Assembly: GCF_018860665.1 (NCBI RefSeq)
Contig: NZ_JAHKPK010000038.1
Location: 1 to 64,000, forward strand
Reading direction: 5' to 3'
DNA length: 64,000 bases
Source of the DNA: Pacificibacter marinus
GTDB taxonomy: Bacteria; Pseudomonadota; Alphaproteobacteria; Rhodobacterales; Rhodobacteraceae
The notes beneath the pieces were generated by a model. The model did not search any database and was not told where the DNA came from. It saw nothing but the letters and a program-made list of their open reading frames with translations. Positions 24,501 to 32,393 of the stretch are shown one piece after another (the first letter of the stretch is position 1; every line of letters begins with the position of its first letter). The position numbers and the translations under genes are program-made.

Positions 24501-27354
24501 GACGTTTGAGACCACTGAACAGATTGCCGTTGATTACCGCGATGGTGGCACTGGCGACACCGATGGCGTGTTCAACAATCAAATCAGTTTGGACATTCCG
24601 GTGCCAAACACAATTGTCAGTGGTTTCACCTTTGCGCGTGTGCGGTGGTCCACGTCCAGCGCTGTCGCTGCAAATCCTTTTGATGGATTGAATTTTGACG
24701 GTGAGGTCGAAGATTACCAAGTACGCCTTTCTGCAGGCGCTGTACCGTTTATTTGTGACGGGACGCTTTACCGCGTGGTGGGGACATCTTCGCAATTGCA
24801 AGAGTTGGTCTTCACTGAAAATGGCACAGGGGGATTTACTATTACCGATGCAAATGTGGGGTCACCTGCAGGTGTCGATTACAACTCAGCTTGGGGATAT
24901 AACGCTTTAGACGGTTTGTTCTATGGCGTGGACAATGGGACGCTAGATCTTGTGCGGCTCGATTCCTTGGGGAACTTCGATGTGATCTCTACAATTCCCG
25001 CCACTGCCTCTGTGGGCAGTAACGCAGGCGATATTATGGCAAGCGGTGTCATGATTTACCGCGTGAGTGGCGGTGGCGCATTTCAGTTGATAGACCTGTC
25101 TGACCCGTTCAATCCGCAGGATTTGGGCCTCATCACATATGCCGATACTTTAACTGTGGCCGATTTTGCCTTTAATCCGAATGATGGCATGTTCTATGGG
25201 ATCAATTCCGCCACAGATCGCCTGTTCTATTTTGATCCGCTAGGTGGGTCCTCTGGCTCGACGTCCATCGTTGATTTCGGACCGGCAACCTTTACCGCAA
25301 GCTATGGCGCGGTTTGGTTTGACTTCTTCGGGCGTTTCTACATCAATCAAAACGATACGAATGATGTTTTGGAGGTTGATGTAGGCTTTGAAGGAGACGG
25401 AGACGGTACGGCAACCGTGATCGATACTCTGACCCTGTCGAACGAAAACCGTGTGGATGCCGCGGCATGTCCGTCTCGTTTTGGTCCGTTGCCACCCGAA
25501 GGTTCGATCCGTGGCCTTGTTTATATCGACAGTAATTTGTCGGGCAATCCAGATGGACCAGGAGAACCTGGTATCGAAGCGGTCACCGTGTCAGCCTATG
25601 ATATGAATTCGACCCCGGATGATTTCTCGGATGATACGTTCATTTCGTCGACACAAACGGATGATCGTGGCCGCTATTCTCTTGATGGGCTGTCGGCGCT
25701 TTTGACCTATCGGATTGAAGTCGATGAAACAGATCCTGATCTCTCTGGTGCGCAATTAACGACCGAAAATCCCTATCCTGTCGTTCGAGTGACAGCCGGA
25801 AGTCGGACACGCGGATTTGATTTCGGCTTTGCGACCTCCGCTGATTTGTCGCTCACCAAGGTGGCACTTGATACGAATGCCGTGGTTCTGACTGAGGCGA
25901 CTGAGGGGACGGAGATTGATTTCAATCTCACGGTCACAAATGAAGGCACCAGAGCCACGTCAGCTGTGCAAGTTCGCGATCTGTTGCCGAGCGGCTTTAC
26001 CTATGTTTCGGACACGGCTTCGACCAATGGTGATACATATGATCTAGGGACCGGAATTTGGGATATCGGCGATCTGGCCGATGGAGCCAGCGTCAGCCTG
26101 ACCATTCGTGCGACCATGAATGCAACGGGTGAACATACCAACGTGGCCGAAATTATTGCTTCATCTGTGGATGATCCTGACAGTGATCCTAATACTGGTC
26201 CTCTAACGGATGATTTTGCGGATGGTGTGGAGGATGACGATGAAGCCAGCGTCACCGTTGCGTTTGTTGGTGGCGGCTCTGTTCTTACGGGAACCGTGTT
26301 TCAGGACAACGGCGCAGGCACGGCGTTTGATGGCGTTCAAAATGGCCTTGAGGTCGGGACAACCGCAGCCAAAGTAGAGGCATTTAATGGGGCCGGCACC
26401 TTTATCGATAGTCCTGAAATTGCCGCCGATGGCACTTGGTCATTGACCTTACCCGACAGCTTTGCTGGTCCTGTAACCATTCAGGTCACAGCCGCGGCAA
26501 CCCATCTGGTGATTTCCGAAACGCCTGCGGCACTGCCCTCTGGGGTAAACACCGATCCACGCGACGGGCAGTTCACCTTTACGCCTGATCCTAATGAGGA
26601 TTATCCGGTGCTTGATGTCGGGTTGCTGAAACAAGCCCGTCTGCGCGAAGATCAATCTGCCGTCATCGGGGCCGGTCAAGTCGCTGAGCTACGTCATGAA
26701 TTTATTGTGGACGCCGAGGGCAGTGTCGCGTTTTCTGTGACGCCTATTTCTGAAACCCCCGCAGGTGGGTATTCGCAAGCCTTGTTTGAGGACACCAATT
26801 GCGATGGTACGGCTGATACAGTGATTTCGGGCGCTTTGACGACATCTGCGGATCAACTGATCTGTTTGGTGCTCCGCGTTTCTGCGTCGTCCTCGATCGG
26901 CCCGAACGCCAGCTATGTGGTGCAACTCGATGCGGTAACGACCTATGGCGCGACCGGTGTAAGCGAGTTGGATCGCAACACAGATCGCCTGACCACGGAG
27001 TCCTCTACGGGTGCTTTGCGGTTGTACAAAACTGTACGCAATATCACCCAAGGCGGAGCAGAAGGCGTGCGCAATGGCGGGGCTGTTGGCGATGTGTTGG
27101 AATATCGTATTACGGTTGAAAACCCGTCTGCCTCGCCTGCAAGTGAGATTACAATCTATGATCGCACGCCGCCATACACAGAGTTGTTCGCACCGATTGT
27201 CTCACCATCCGCTCTTGGCGATATGATCTGTACGCTTATCGCGCCGTCCAGCAATACTGCCGGATATGCAGGCAATCTGGAATGGGACTGTGTCGGGGCT
27301 TTCTTGCCGGGGTCACGTGGGAATGTCGCGTTCCAAGTGCAAATTGCGCCGTAA
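21514..27354 (+). CDS. Giant exported GEVED/SdrD-B/DUF11 surface protein 2
   Basis: A 1,946-residue protein starts at GTG 21514 (GAGG about 10 bases upstream) with a signal sequence (INISLSIFLTGFAPASSVMA). In order it has an N-terminal beta domain (30-270), a DUF11-like domain (270-380), a second globular region (390-620) and a cadherin-like segment. Two GEVED domains end in GEVEDYS and GEVEDYQ (residues about 880 and 1065). A DUF6923-like propeller segment (1085-1325: GYNALDGLFYGVDNG and similar) is followed by an SdrD-B domain (1330-1438), a DUF11 repeat (1442-1582) and the C-terminal unit shared with the previous gene (1589-1946). It lies 219 bases downstream of its partner in the same direction. 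A matched pair of surface proteins is the best inference. Confidence 0.78.
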   Translation: MNKPLSRLSKSAINISLSIFLTGFAPASSVMAGEFQVDWSTFDWPAGFAGPITRTWSDQYGFEIDVEAELTGTFGSYQDSGGASVPSPDDVEFFGGNIDSLIVIGNAPQNAGSLGDDRITATVRASSGGVAFPVDSLEIDILDIDGVDTNSTSDRCDYVTGFGNNGNPTFSTQSVTPSVLVGPGPGSGFTGNLGANEAQCIYINGPADSPTSANDNTGTVRATFPDGTSEATFWYDESIQNVKNYNALTNYNPGARGIGMFGNVVFTVDQSIDLTRSVSPNSGIEGDTITYTYVVENTGALPFNTGQDLFIEDSLLGTVTCPAIASPIAPGGTVTCTESYTVNAVDVLSGSVDSSATAGIGAIGTPFVSRLQSNVENLSVVTNVLTNSTGPRTCTPQSAFAQPRTQLAGSGSASALTTSDIFVFDNVTTDINGNDIDAVFQLTAISNATNINLGTSLEATMAAANNGYVNYKMRLVQDGTATVSDPLGTQVEQSRINGVIIQQTDVDSTNTGQDSSDVVGPLLAPDGISFFNTATVTGFPSAGQAIAMDPAKTGDPNDWTDEANESNFDNYVTYEYDTFVEAEFIHGLTGTYTPERRRGSAFLICAISNISASVVAEDDDYTASPLNSLAGGLAGEVMSNDTINGLPAAFPTATLEVITPATEQSLGALVPYLETAGAEAGSVIVPSGVPAGFYEIEYELCDSLDLEQCDRAKVTLSVFEGIGVDFGDAPAPYLPASHGVGLAASIYLGALAPDTELVNQSDAFATADDLIGIDDEDGVFFPAMTQGVTTTIDVTVAGTAYLQGWIDFNGDGIFDDTQDERIASNLLDDGNFDDDIAGDGVIQIDVSVPTDATTSLTFARFRYASQTDTPFAGFALDGEVEDYSLVIAAADLVDRGDAPESYGDPRHIVVPSIYLGAGLPDTEVETQHSENADADDLNGLDDEDSIAVFPILEAGTTVSLTVQTHETLSNLYDVGVPVLTPGITNLQVWIDWDQSGTFETTEQIAVDYRDGGTGDTDGVFNNQISLDIPVPNTIVSGFTFARVRWSTSSAVAANPFDGLNFDGEVEDYQVRLSAGAVPFICDGTLYRVVGTSSQLQELVFTENGTGGFTITDANVGSPAGVDYNSAWGYNALDGLFYGVDNGTLDLVRLDSLGNFDVISTIPATASVGSNAGDIMASGVMIYRVSGGGAFQLIDLSDPFNPQDLGLITYADTLTVADFAFNPNDGMFYGINSATDRLFYFDPLGGSSGSTSIVDFGPATFTASYGAVWFDFFGRFYINQNDTNDVLEVDVGFEGDGDGTATVIDTLTLSNENRVDAAACPSRFGPLPPEGSIRGLVYIDSNLSGNPDGPGEPGIEAVTVSAYDMNSTPDDFSDDTFISSTQTDDRGRYSLDGLSALLTYRIEVDETDPDLSGAQLTTENPYPVVRVTAGSRTRGFDFGFATSADLSLTKVALDTNAVVLTEATEGTEIDFNLTVTNEGTRATSAVQVRDLLPSGFTYVSDTASTNGDTYDLGTGIWDIGDLADGASVSLTIRATMNATGEHTNVAEIIASSVDDPDSDPNTGPLTDDFADGVEDDDEASVTVAFVGGGSVLTGTVFQDNGAGTAFDGVQNGLEVGTTAAKVEAFNGAGTFIDSPEIAADGTWSLTLPDSFAGPVTIQVTAAATHLVISETPAALPSGVNTDPRDGQFTFTPDPNEDYPVLDVGLLKQARLREDQSAVIGAGQVAELRHEFIVDAEGSVAFSVTPISETPAGGYSQALFEDTNCDGTADTVISGALTTSADQLICLVLRVSASSSIGPNASYVVQLDAVTTYGATGVSELDRNTDRLTTESSTGALRLYKTVRNITQGGAEGVRNGGAVGDVLEYRITVENPSASPASEITIYDRTPPYTELFAPIVSPSALGDMICTLIAPSSNTAGYAGNLEWDCVGAFLPGSRGNVAFQVQIAP

Positions 27355-27396
27355 TGCAAATTTGGTTGGATGTAGGTGTCTTTGTGATGCGTGGAT

Positions 27397-27437
27397 CGCC
27401 CCCAAACATACTGAATGTAAACGTATTTGGGGGGCGT
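27397..27437 (+). terminator. Probable terminator
   Basis: CGCCCCCAAACATAC (27397-27411) pairs imperfectly with GTATTTGGGGGGCG (27423-27436), followed by a weak TTTGG tail. It lies 43 bases after the stop of the second GEVED gene. Confidence 0.65.
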
Positions 27438-27785
27438 TTGGCTGTCCACTCTGCCCCCGCCACAGTTTCATTCGTTTGGACATTGCTGCTTTAGTGAAGG
27501 CGAGATGGATCGTTTTGGTGCGGAAGTTTTCACTTTGCTCACTCGGTGATACCATCCGATAGAGTTAGGTTTTGTCTTTTTGGGGGCACGTTTTTGCTAT
27601 ATTTCTGCGTAGACGCGATAGATTCGGCGCGTCGGGAAGGTAGAACAAGACCGCCTCATATGACGGTATCGTCACTCTAGGCACAAAATATCGCGGGCCT
27701 TTAATTGAGCGATACGATGCAACGTTGCGCAGTCAATTGTTCTGGACGTGGCTCCGTACCTCGGTATTTCTCCTGATGTCGACCA
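27438..27785. other. Intergenic region, nothing recognised
   Basis: About 350 bases between convergent transcripts. Short frames only, with no ribosome sites and no recognisable repeat. Confidence 0.5.
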
Positions 27786-27828
27786 AAACCTCAAACACCC
27801 TCCGCATTACGGAAGGTGTTTGAGGTTT
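27786..27828 (-). terminator. Terminator hairpin for the CheY-like gene
   Basis: AAACCTCAAACACC (27786-27799) pairs perfectly with GGTGTTTGAGGTTT (27815-27828), with a further TCCG/CGGA stem inside. Read on the minus strand the stem ends in GAGGTTTTGG, 15 bases after the CheY-like stop. The A/T flanks on both sides would allow function in either direction. Confidence 0.8.
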
Positions 27829-27842
27829 CAGGATATTACTTT

Positions 27843-28211
27843 TCAGGATGCAACGAGTTGTCTCACTGTTGCGACTAGAGTGTCTGTGTCGCAAGGCTTT
27901 CTAAGCCACCCGTTCGCGCCAGCTTGTCTCGCACGATCATGGGTCTCGCTGAACTGCTCGCTACTGTGGACTAAGATTGGTAGGGTTGCATTGCCCGTAT
28001 CGCGTCGAATTGCCTTGATGAAATCGATACCATCCATTCTGGGCATTCGAATGTCAGTGATAATAATATCGGGGGAAAGTGCCGTGACGAACTCGATGCC
28101 CTCTACACCATCACGGGCGGCATGAAATGTGAAGCCGGCCGTCTCGAAAGCTGCTTGAAGAATGGCAAGAATAATATCTGAGTCATCTACCCCCAGAACT
28201 CTCACAGTCAT
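27843..28211 (-). CDS. CheY-like single-domain response regulator
   Basis: A 122-residue protein consists only of a receiver domain. It has acidic residues in VDDSD, phospho-acceptor Asp53 in IITDIRMPRMD, a Ser in ILVHSS and a Lys in GWLRKPCD. It should relay phosphate by protein-protein contact, as in chemotaxis or stress phosphorelays. The start at 28211 overlaps the stop of the upstream small gene (ATGA), so the two are translationally coupled; a longer frame to 28280 runs through that gene. No kinase lies beside it. Confidence 0.9.
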   Translation of the reverse strand: MTVRVLGVDDSDIILAILQAAFETAGFTFHAARDGVEGIEFVTALSPDIIITDIRMPRMDGIDFIKAIRRDTGNATLPILVHSSEQFSETHDRARQAGANGWLRKPCDTDTLVATVRQLVAS

Positions 28212-28408
28212 TTTACAAAGTTTCTTCGGATCATTCTGATACGCGTTCCAACGCGGACCTCTGAAAGGTGCCGGATACACGCGATATTCCCCTGTTCCCA
28301 GAGCAACTCTCCTTGGATCTGACTGTACTTACCAATGCTAATACAGGCAAATTCTTTGTGAATGGACGCTCTAGAGCGGGTCATACTTTTTCCAACGGCA
28401 TCAAGCAT
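28208..28408 (-). CDS. Small PilZ-like protein upstream of CheY-like gene
   Basis: A 66-residue frame has a good ribosome site (AAAGGA about 8 bases before ATG 28408) and an ATGA overlap with the CheY-like gene, both arguing that it is real. The sequence (ISIGKYSQIQGELLWEQGNIACIRHLSEV) resembles the core of PilZ domains: the 'iS.gG' strand, then a 'G.l.W..g...Gi.F' strand. It lacks the N-terminal RxxxR that binds c-di-GMP. It could be a truncated or non-binding PilZ module that works with the response regulator. The family call is tentative. Confidence 0.5.
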   Translation of the reverse strand: MLDAVGKSMTRSRASIHKEFACISIGKYSQIQGELLWEQGNIACIRHLSEVRVGTRIRMIRRNFVK

Positions 28409-28700
28409 AAGAAATATCCTTTATTCTTCGACTAACACTATATCGCAAAAGCGTGCGAGGGCTTCGTCTCTGAGGGATGTTGCTTGTAGGCTAAAGGATA
28501 TAACGCAGTGGGCCTGTCGCGCTTTCGTGCCGCCCTCAGTGCTCGTTTAGGCCACCTTGCGTTCGAAAGCGAAAGGGCTTTTGCAGCCCAATGCTGAATG
28601 ACGGCGGCGTGGATTTACGAGGCCGTTGATGTATTCGAAGATCGCCATCTCAGCCTTCCGCCGCGTCTCCCAAGGATGCCGCCAGATAAGTTCAGCTTTG

Positions 28701-28742
28701 ATCACTACCCGGCAAGGTATTGCGCAGCAATGTCCCGAGAAG
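28701..28742 (-). repeat. 42-nt imperfect palindromic repeat, copy 2
   Basis: This inverted copy of the repeat at 338 has core ATTGC-GCA-GCAAT (28719-28731). It replaces the missing catalytic core of the IS3 transposase and joins codons for DAPNQK to codons for IKAELIW. Confidence 0.7.
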
Positions 28743-28822
28743 ACATTTCTGGTTTGGAGCATCTGCGTTGAAGTCACGATCCAGAAGATTGGGCGCGATG
28801 TTGAACTTATGATTGCTATCCC

Positions 28823-28864
28823 CCTCTCGGCAGATTGCTTTGCAATCGCCTGCGGGGCAATGGT
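28823..28864 (+). repeat. 42-nt imperfect palindromic repeat, copy 3
   Basis: Same strand as copy 1, with core ATTGC-TTT-GCAAT (28834-28846). It is inserted cleanly between the transposase codons for KVTT and the following NHKFN segment. It faces copy 2 across about 80 bases. Confidence 0.7.
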
Positions 28865-29330
28865 CGTGACCTTGTGTTTGCGTGTTCTGAAAACAGATAT
28901 GTCGTTCTGGCGGATTAAGCGGCCCACACGGCGGTGATCGACGCTCAAGCGCTCTTCTGGTAACTCTTCAAGTCTGTAGCTTTCCATGCTCAAACGGTGC
29001 TGTTCACGGATAGCCAAGCGACTTTCTTCAACTGAAAGGAGTAGGCTGGACTGATGCTTGCGAAACGATGGAGGCATGGCGTCAATGCGACAACGAAAAA
29101 CGACCGCGCAGCGTTATCAGAAATATCTGCCCGATAATGCAGGCATTCTCAGGTGGCGAAACCAGCTCGCATTGTTGAGAAAAGATGGAAAACTCTGACA
29201 CTCATTGGCAGAAGGTTTGGGAGTAGAGCATGAATTGTCTCTCGGTTTTCAGGCCCAAGGCTACAGTCGGGTGGGTACGAATTGGTGATGGTGCAACGCT
29301 GACCGTTACTGGATTCTTTGCACAGGAAGC

Positions 29331-29993
29331 CTAAGAGTCCGTCACATTCGAGCATTTTAAAGCTTTCAAGGCAAAATGAGTACACTTATCGGACCAAGCA
29401 GAGATGTCAGAGGTCGTCCCATCGTAATTGGGGTTTAACAAGGCTTCCCTTTGTGCACCGTTAATCATGCTGCGTAGCAGTGCTGCCGCTTCGTAAAGGT
29501 CAACATCCTTCTGAGGTGCGCAGTCAGTAAATATTGCGACAAACCGGCGGTCAAATCCTTCTGCGACCGTTTGGATCGACGATAAGTAATTATCGCGGAA
29601 CTCAGGGAATTGGGATTGTTCTGCAAATACGGCGCGGGCATTTAAAACGCCGCCCTCACCAAGGACAAGTTGCGAATAGGCACGTGACAGCGCGAGGGCG
29701 GCGTTTTCAGCGGTTGTTTCACGGGCAGGGGTGTCGAGATGTGCGATGCTTGTCTTGATTGCGTCATTTGCGACCAGTCGGAACAGGCTCGCTTTGTTAG
29801 GGACTGTTTTATAGATCGTGCGGGTCGACATGCCTGCCTTGCGGGCGACAGCTTCGATGCTGGTGCCTGCGTATCCTTCGCTTAGGAAGACCTCAGTCGC
29901 AGCCTTGATCAAAAGCGCATGCGTTTCTTGTTGCGTGCGCAGGGAAGGGCGGCCGCGTGGTCGTTTTGTGGTGGGTGCTTTGTCTTTTGTCAT
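29331..29993 (-). CDS. TetR/AcrR-family transcriptional repressor
   Basis: A 220-residue protein has a basic N-tail (KRPRGRPSLRTQQ) and a classical TetR helix-turn-helix at about 28-72 (LLIKAATEVFLSEGYAGTSIE, VARKAGMSTRTIYKTVPNKASLF). The C-terminal all-helical ligand/dimer domain (75-220) is of the AefR-like type. It is divergent from the HlyD/ABC-2 exporter operon, so it most likely represses that operon and is released by an exported compound. A good dyad, GAAAACCATGATTTTC, lies between them. Confidence 0.92.
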   Translation of the reverse strand: MTKDKAPTTKRPRGRPSLRTQQETHALLIKAATEVFLSEGYAGTSIEAVARKAGMSTRTIYKTVPNKASLFRLVANDAIKTSIAHLDTPARETTAENAALALSRAYSQLVLGEGGVLNARAVFAEQSQFPEFRDNYLSSIQTVAEGFDRRFVAIFTDCAPQKDVDLYEAAALLRSMINGAQREALLNPNYDGTTSDISAWSDKCTHFALKALKCSNVTDS

Positions 29994-30102
29994 AGGGGCT
30001 CCTTTATCGCTTTATAAAAACGGAAACTTTCTTAAATCAAGGGGCGAGTGCTGCGTGTCCGGCATATGCGCACCAAACGCGTATGAAGAGTAAGTTTCTG
30101 GC

Positions 30103-30131
30103 TTGACATCGGAAGGTCCAACAATTTAGAA
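30103..30131 (+). promoter_or_regulatory. Candidate sigma70 promoter of the exporter operon
   Basis: TTGACA (30103-30108), a 17-base spacer and TTAGAA (30126-30131). The -35 matches the consensus and the -10 is weak. It lies 42 bases before the HlyD start. Confidence 0.45.
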
Positions 30132-30144
30132 AACCATGATTTTC
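30129..30144. promoter_or_regulatory. Candidate TetR operator
   Basis: GAAAACCATGATTTTC is a near-perfect 16-bp dyad (one symmetric pair mismatched) that overlaps the -10 element of the exporter promoter, where a TetR repressor would block initiation. The assignment is by symmetry and position. Confidence 0.45.
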
Positions 30145-30172
30145 CAAATAACCCTGACGTCGAGGATATGTG

Positions 30173-31171
30173 ATGAAACTAAACAAAACCGCTGTTATCG
30201 CAGTGATCGCCGTCGCAGGGGCTGCAGCCTATTTAGGGTGGACGGTGAACCAATCCGCGACTTACCTCGTGCAAGGCGAAGTCGAGGCAACGCGCATAGA
30301 TTTATCAGCGATGATTTCTGCACGTATTTCGGAAGTGTACGTGGGTGTCGGGGATCGTGTGGCCGCGGGAGATGTCGTCATACAGATGGAAAGCGCGATA
30401 CTAGATGCGCAACTTGTCGCCGCTCAAGCTGCACTTGAGGTTGCGCGTGCCAACCGCGATTTAACCTACTCCACCCGTCCAGAAACAATCGCCGCCGCTC
30501 AAGCTCAGTTGGAATCTGCACGTTCAAACGTGACGCTGGCGCAAAGCAGCTTTGAGCGTTTCGAACAGTTGCGCAGCGATTCCGTTGTGTCGCAGGCCTC
30601 CCATGATCAGGCCGCCAATAGTCTGACTGCCGCAATTCAAGCGCAAGCCGCAGCGCAAGCCAGTCTTGACCAAGCGCGCAATGGCACGAGCCCTGAACAA
30701 AAGGCGGTGTCTGATGCGCAAGTTAAACAAGCTGAAGCAACTGTTGCACAGACCACCGCCAGCGTAGATGAAATGACGGTGACATCCCCCATCGATGGTG
30801 AAGTGACTGCACGAACCGCAGAGCTGGGCAAGCTGTTTAGCGCAGGCGCGCCGCTGATTTCGATCGTGGATGTCGACCACGCTTGGTTTACATTCAACCT
30901 ACGAGAAGACCTTTTGGAGGGGTTGGAAATTGGCCAACCATTGAAAGCCCGCATTCCTGCTTTGGGGGATGAGGCCGATCTGATCGATGCAACGATCACT
31001 GCCATCAATGTCCAAGGCAGCTATGCCAACTGGCGGGCCACGAAAGCGACAGGTGACTTTGATTTACGGACCTTCTCGGTGCGTGCAGACCCCGTTGAGA
31101 CGGTCACAGGATTGCGCCCCGGAATGAGCGTTTTGGTGGACTGGCCCGCCGCCGCGCGCGCAGATCGATAA
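30173..31171 (+). CDS. HlyD/EmrA-type periplasmic adaptor of an ABC-2 exporter
   Basis: A 332-residue membrane-fusion protein has one N-terminal membrane anchor (AVIAVIAVAGAAAYLGWTV) and a first lipoyl half (ISARISEVYVGVGDRVAAGDVV). An Ala/Gln-rich alpha-hairpin coiled coil (about 75-185) is followed by a second lipoyl half (TVTSPIDGEVTARTAELGKLF) and a beta-barrel ending GLRPGMSVLVDWPA. It is the YhiI-like adaptor that links inner-membrane ABC-2 permeases to an outer-membrane channel. GAGG lies 7 bases before ATG 30173; the GTG at 30170 is less well spaced. The next gene follows after 4 bases. Confidence 0.9.
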   Translation: MKLNKTAVIAVIAVAGAAAYLGWTVNQSATYLVQGEVEATRIDLSAMISARISEVYVGVGDRVAAGDVVIQMESAILDAQLVAAQAALEVARANRDLTYSTRPETIAAAQAQLESARSNVTLAQSSFERFEQLRSDSVVSQASHDQAANSLTAAIQAQAAAQASLDQARNGTSPEQKAVSDAQVKQAEATVAQTTASVDEMTVTSPIDGEVTARTAELGKLFSAGAPLISIVDVDHAWFTFNLREDLLEGLEIGQPLKARIPALGDEADLIDATITAINVQGSYANWRATKATGDFDLRTFSVRADPVETVTGLRPGMSVLVDWPAAARADR

Positions 31172-31175
31172 GCCA

Positions 31176-32393
31176 GTGACAGCCTCGCATCTTCCCCCCG
31201 GTTTTCGTCGCGTTTGGCGCCGTGAGTTGCGCCAGATTGCGACACGACCTGCACTTGCGTTCATGCTGGTGCCGCTGCCCCTGATCCTGTTTTTGGTGCT
31301 GGCAGTGATCTTTGCGCCGGGCTTGCCACGTGATCTGCCTGTGGCGGTTGTCGATCTTGATGGATCCACGATGTCGCGCCAGATTGTACGGATGGCCGAT
31401 GCGGCCGCTGATGTTGAAGTTGTCGAACAGCTTGCATCGCTCAGCGAGGCACGGCAAGCGCTTGTGGCTCAGCGCGCCTATGCGATTTTGATGATCCCCT
31501 CAGGAATGGAGCATGACCTGTTATTGGGGCAAAATCCAGAAGTTGTGGTGTTTTCCAACAGCCAGTTTTTGACGGCAGGCGGGATTGTTGGGCGCAGCCT
31601 AAGCACGACTGTTTCGACGTTTTCCGCGGGTGTGTCCTTGCGCCTGTTAGAGGCTCAGGGCATCGGGACTGATCGCGCGATGGATTTGATTACGCCCATT
31701 CCTGTTCAGGCGAGTCCACTGTTTAACCCTTCACTCGATTACATCCAGTTTTTGCTGTCAGCGATCATGCCAACCGTCATGCAGATATTCATCTGTGCCA
31801 CTGCGGTTCTGTCCTTTTCACGCGAACACCATTCCCCCAACGGCATGCCACGTCTTCAACGCATTGCAGGTTCGCCAACCCGTGCAGTTTTGGGAAAACT
31901 TCTGCCCTATACCTTTGTCGGCACGTTTGTTTTGTTGCTTGGCGATGTGGTGTTGTTTCGCTTTTTTGGCGCCAGTTTTCGAGGCAATATTTTTGTGTTT
32001 TTCCTCAATGGATTCATGTTCATTTTGGCCTGTCAGGCCATGGGGGCGTTGATCGCTTTGATTGCCAAGGACACGACAGGGGCGCTTGGGATGATGGGGC
32101 TTATTGTGGCACCGTCATTCGGGTTTGCCGGCGTTAGCTTTCCACGCTTTGGGATGACGCTTTTTTCCCAAATTTGGGGCGCGATCATACCGTTGACGCC
32201 GTACCTGCAATTGCGGACAGATCAGACCTTGCGCGGTGCGCCGTTAGAGTATTCCCTGTCGACGATGGCATGGTTGTTCGCTCAACTTGTGGTTTTCTCA
32301 TCTCTGTTGTGGCTGATGACGCGTAAGACAATGGCGCAGACACCTGTAGTGAAAGAAAATATCACCACCGATCCCCAAGAGAGTAAGACATGA
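31176..32393 (+). CDS. ABC-2 type exporter permease 1
   Basis: A 405-residue inner-membrane protein starts at GTG. It has one N-terminal membrane helix (AFMLVPLPLILFLVLAVIFAPG), a large periplasmic loop of about 150 residues (LPVAVVDLDGSTMSRQIV...) and five or so C-terminal helices. This is the ABC2_membrane_3 layout of the YhhJ/YbhS/YbhR family. It should pair with the second permease as the transmembrane part of an export pump. The stop overlaps the next start by ATGA. Confidence 0.9.
   Translation: MTASHLPPGFRRVWRRELRQIATRPALAFMLVPLPLILFLVLAVIFAPGLPRDLPVAVVDLDGSTMSRQIVRMADAAADVEVVEQLASLSEARQALVAQRAYAILMIPSGMEHDLLLGQNPEVVVFSNSQFLTAGGIVGRSLSTTVSTFSAGVSLRLLEAQGIGTDRAMDLITPIPVQASPLFNPSLDYIQFLLSAIMPTVMQIFICATAVLSFSREHHSPNGMPRLQRIAGSPTRAVLGKLLPYTFVGTFVLLLGDVVLFRFFGASFRGNIFVFFLNGFMFILACQAMGALIALIAKDTTGALGMMGLIVAPSFGFAGVSFPRFGMTLFSQIWGAIIPLTPYLQLRTDQTLRGAPLEYSLSTMAWLFAQLVVFSSLLWLMTRKTMAQTPVVKENITTDPQESKT

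Larger units (their letters stand above)
28547..29077 (-). pseudogene. IS3-family transposase OrfB, internally deleted
   Basis: The minus-strand frame keeps the N-terminal part (REQHRLSMESY...DHRRVGRLIRQNDISVFRTRKHKVTT) and the C-terminal end (KAELIWRHPWETRRKAEMAIF, RRRHSALGCKSPFAFERKVA) of an IS3 DDE transposase. A 42-nt palindromic repeat interrupts it after the KVTT codons. About 80 bases of genuine OrfB (HKFNIAPNLLDRDFNADAPNQ in a shifted frame) follow. A second repeat copy then stands where the catalytic core, including its DDE residues, should be. The gene cannot make an active enzyme. Frame is accidentally kept open overall. Extra small indels near the start (MESYRLEELPEE) show further decay. 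Confidence 0.85.
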
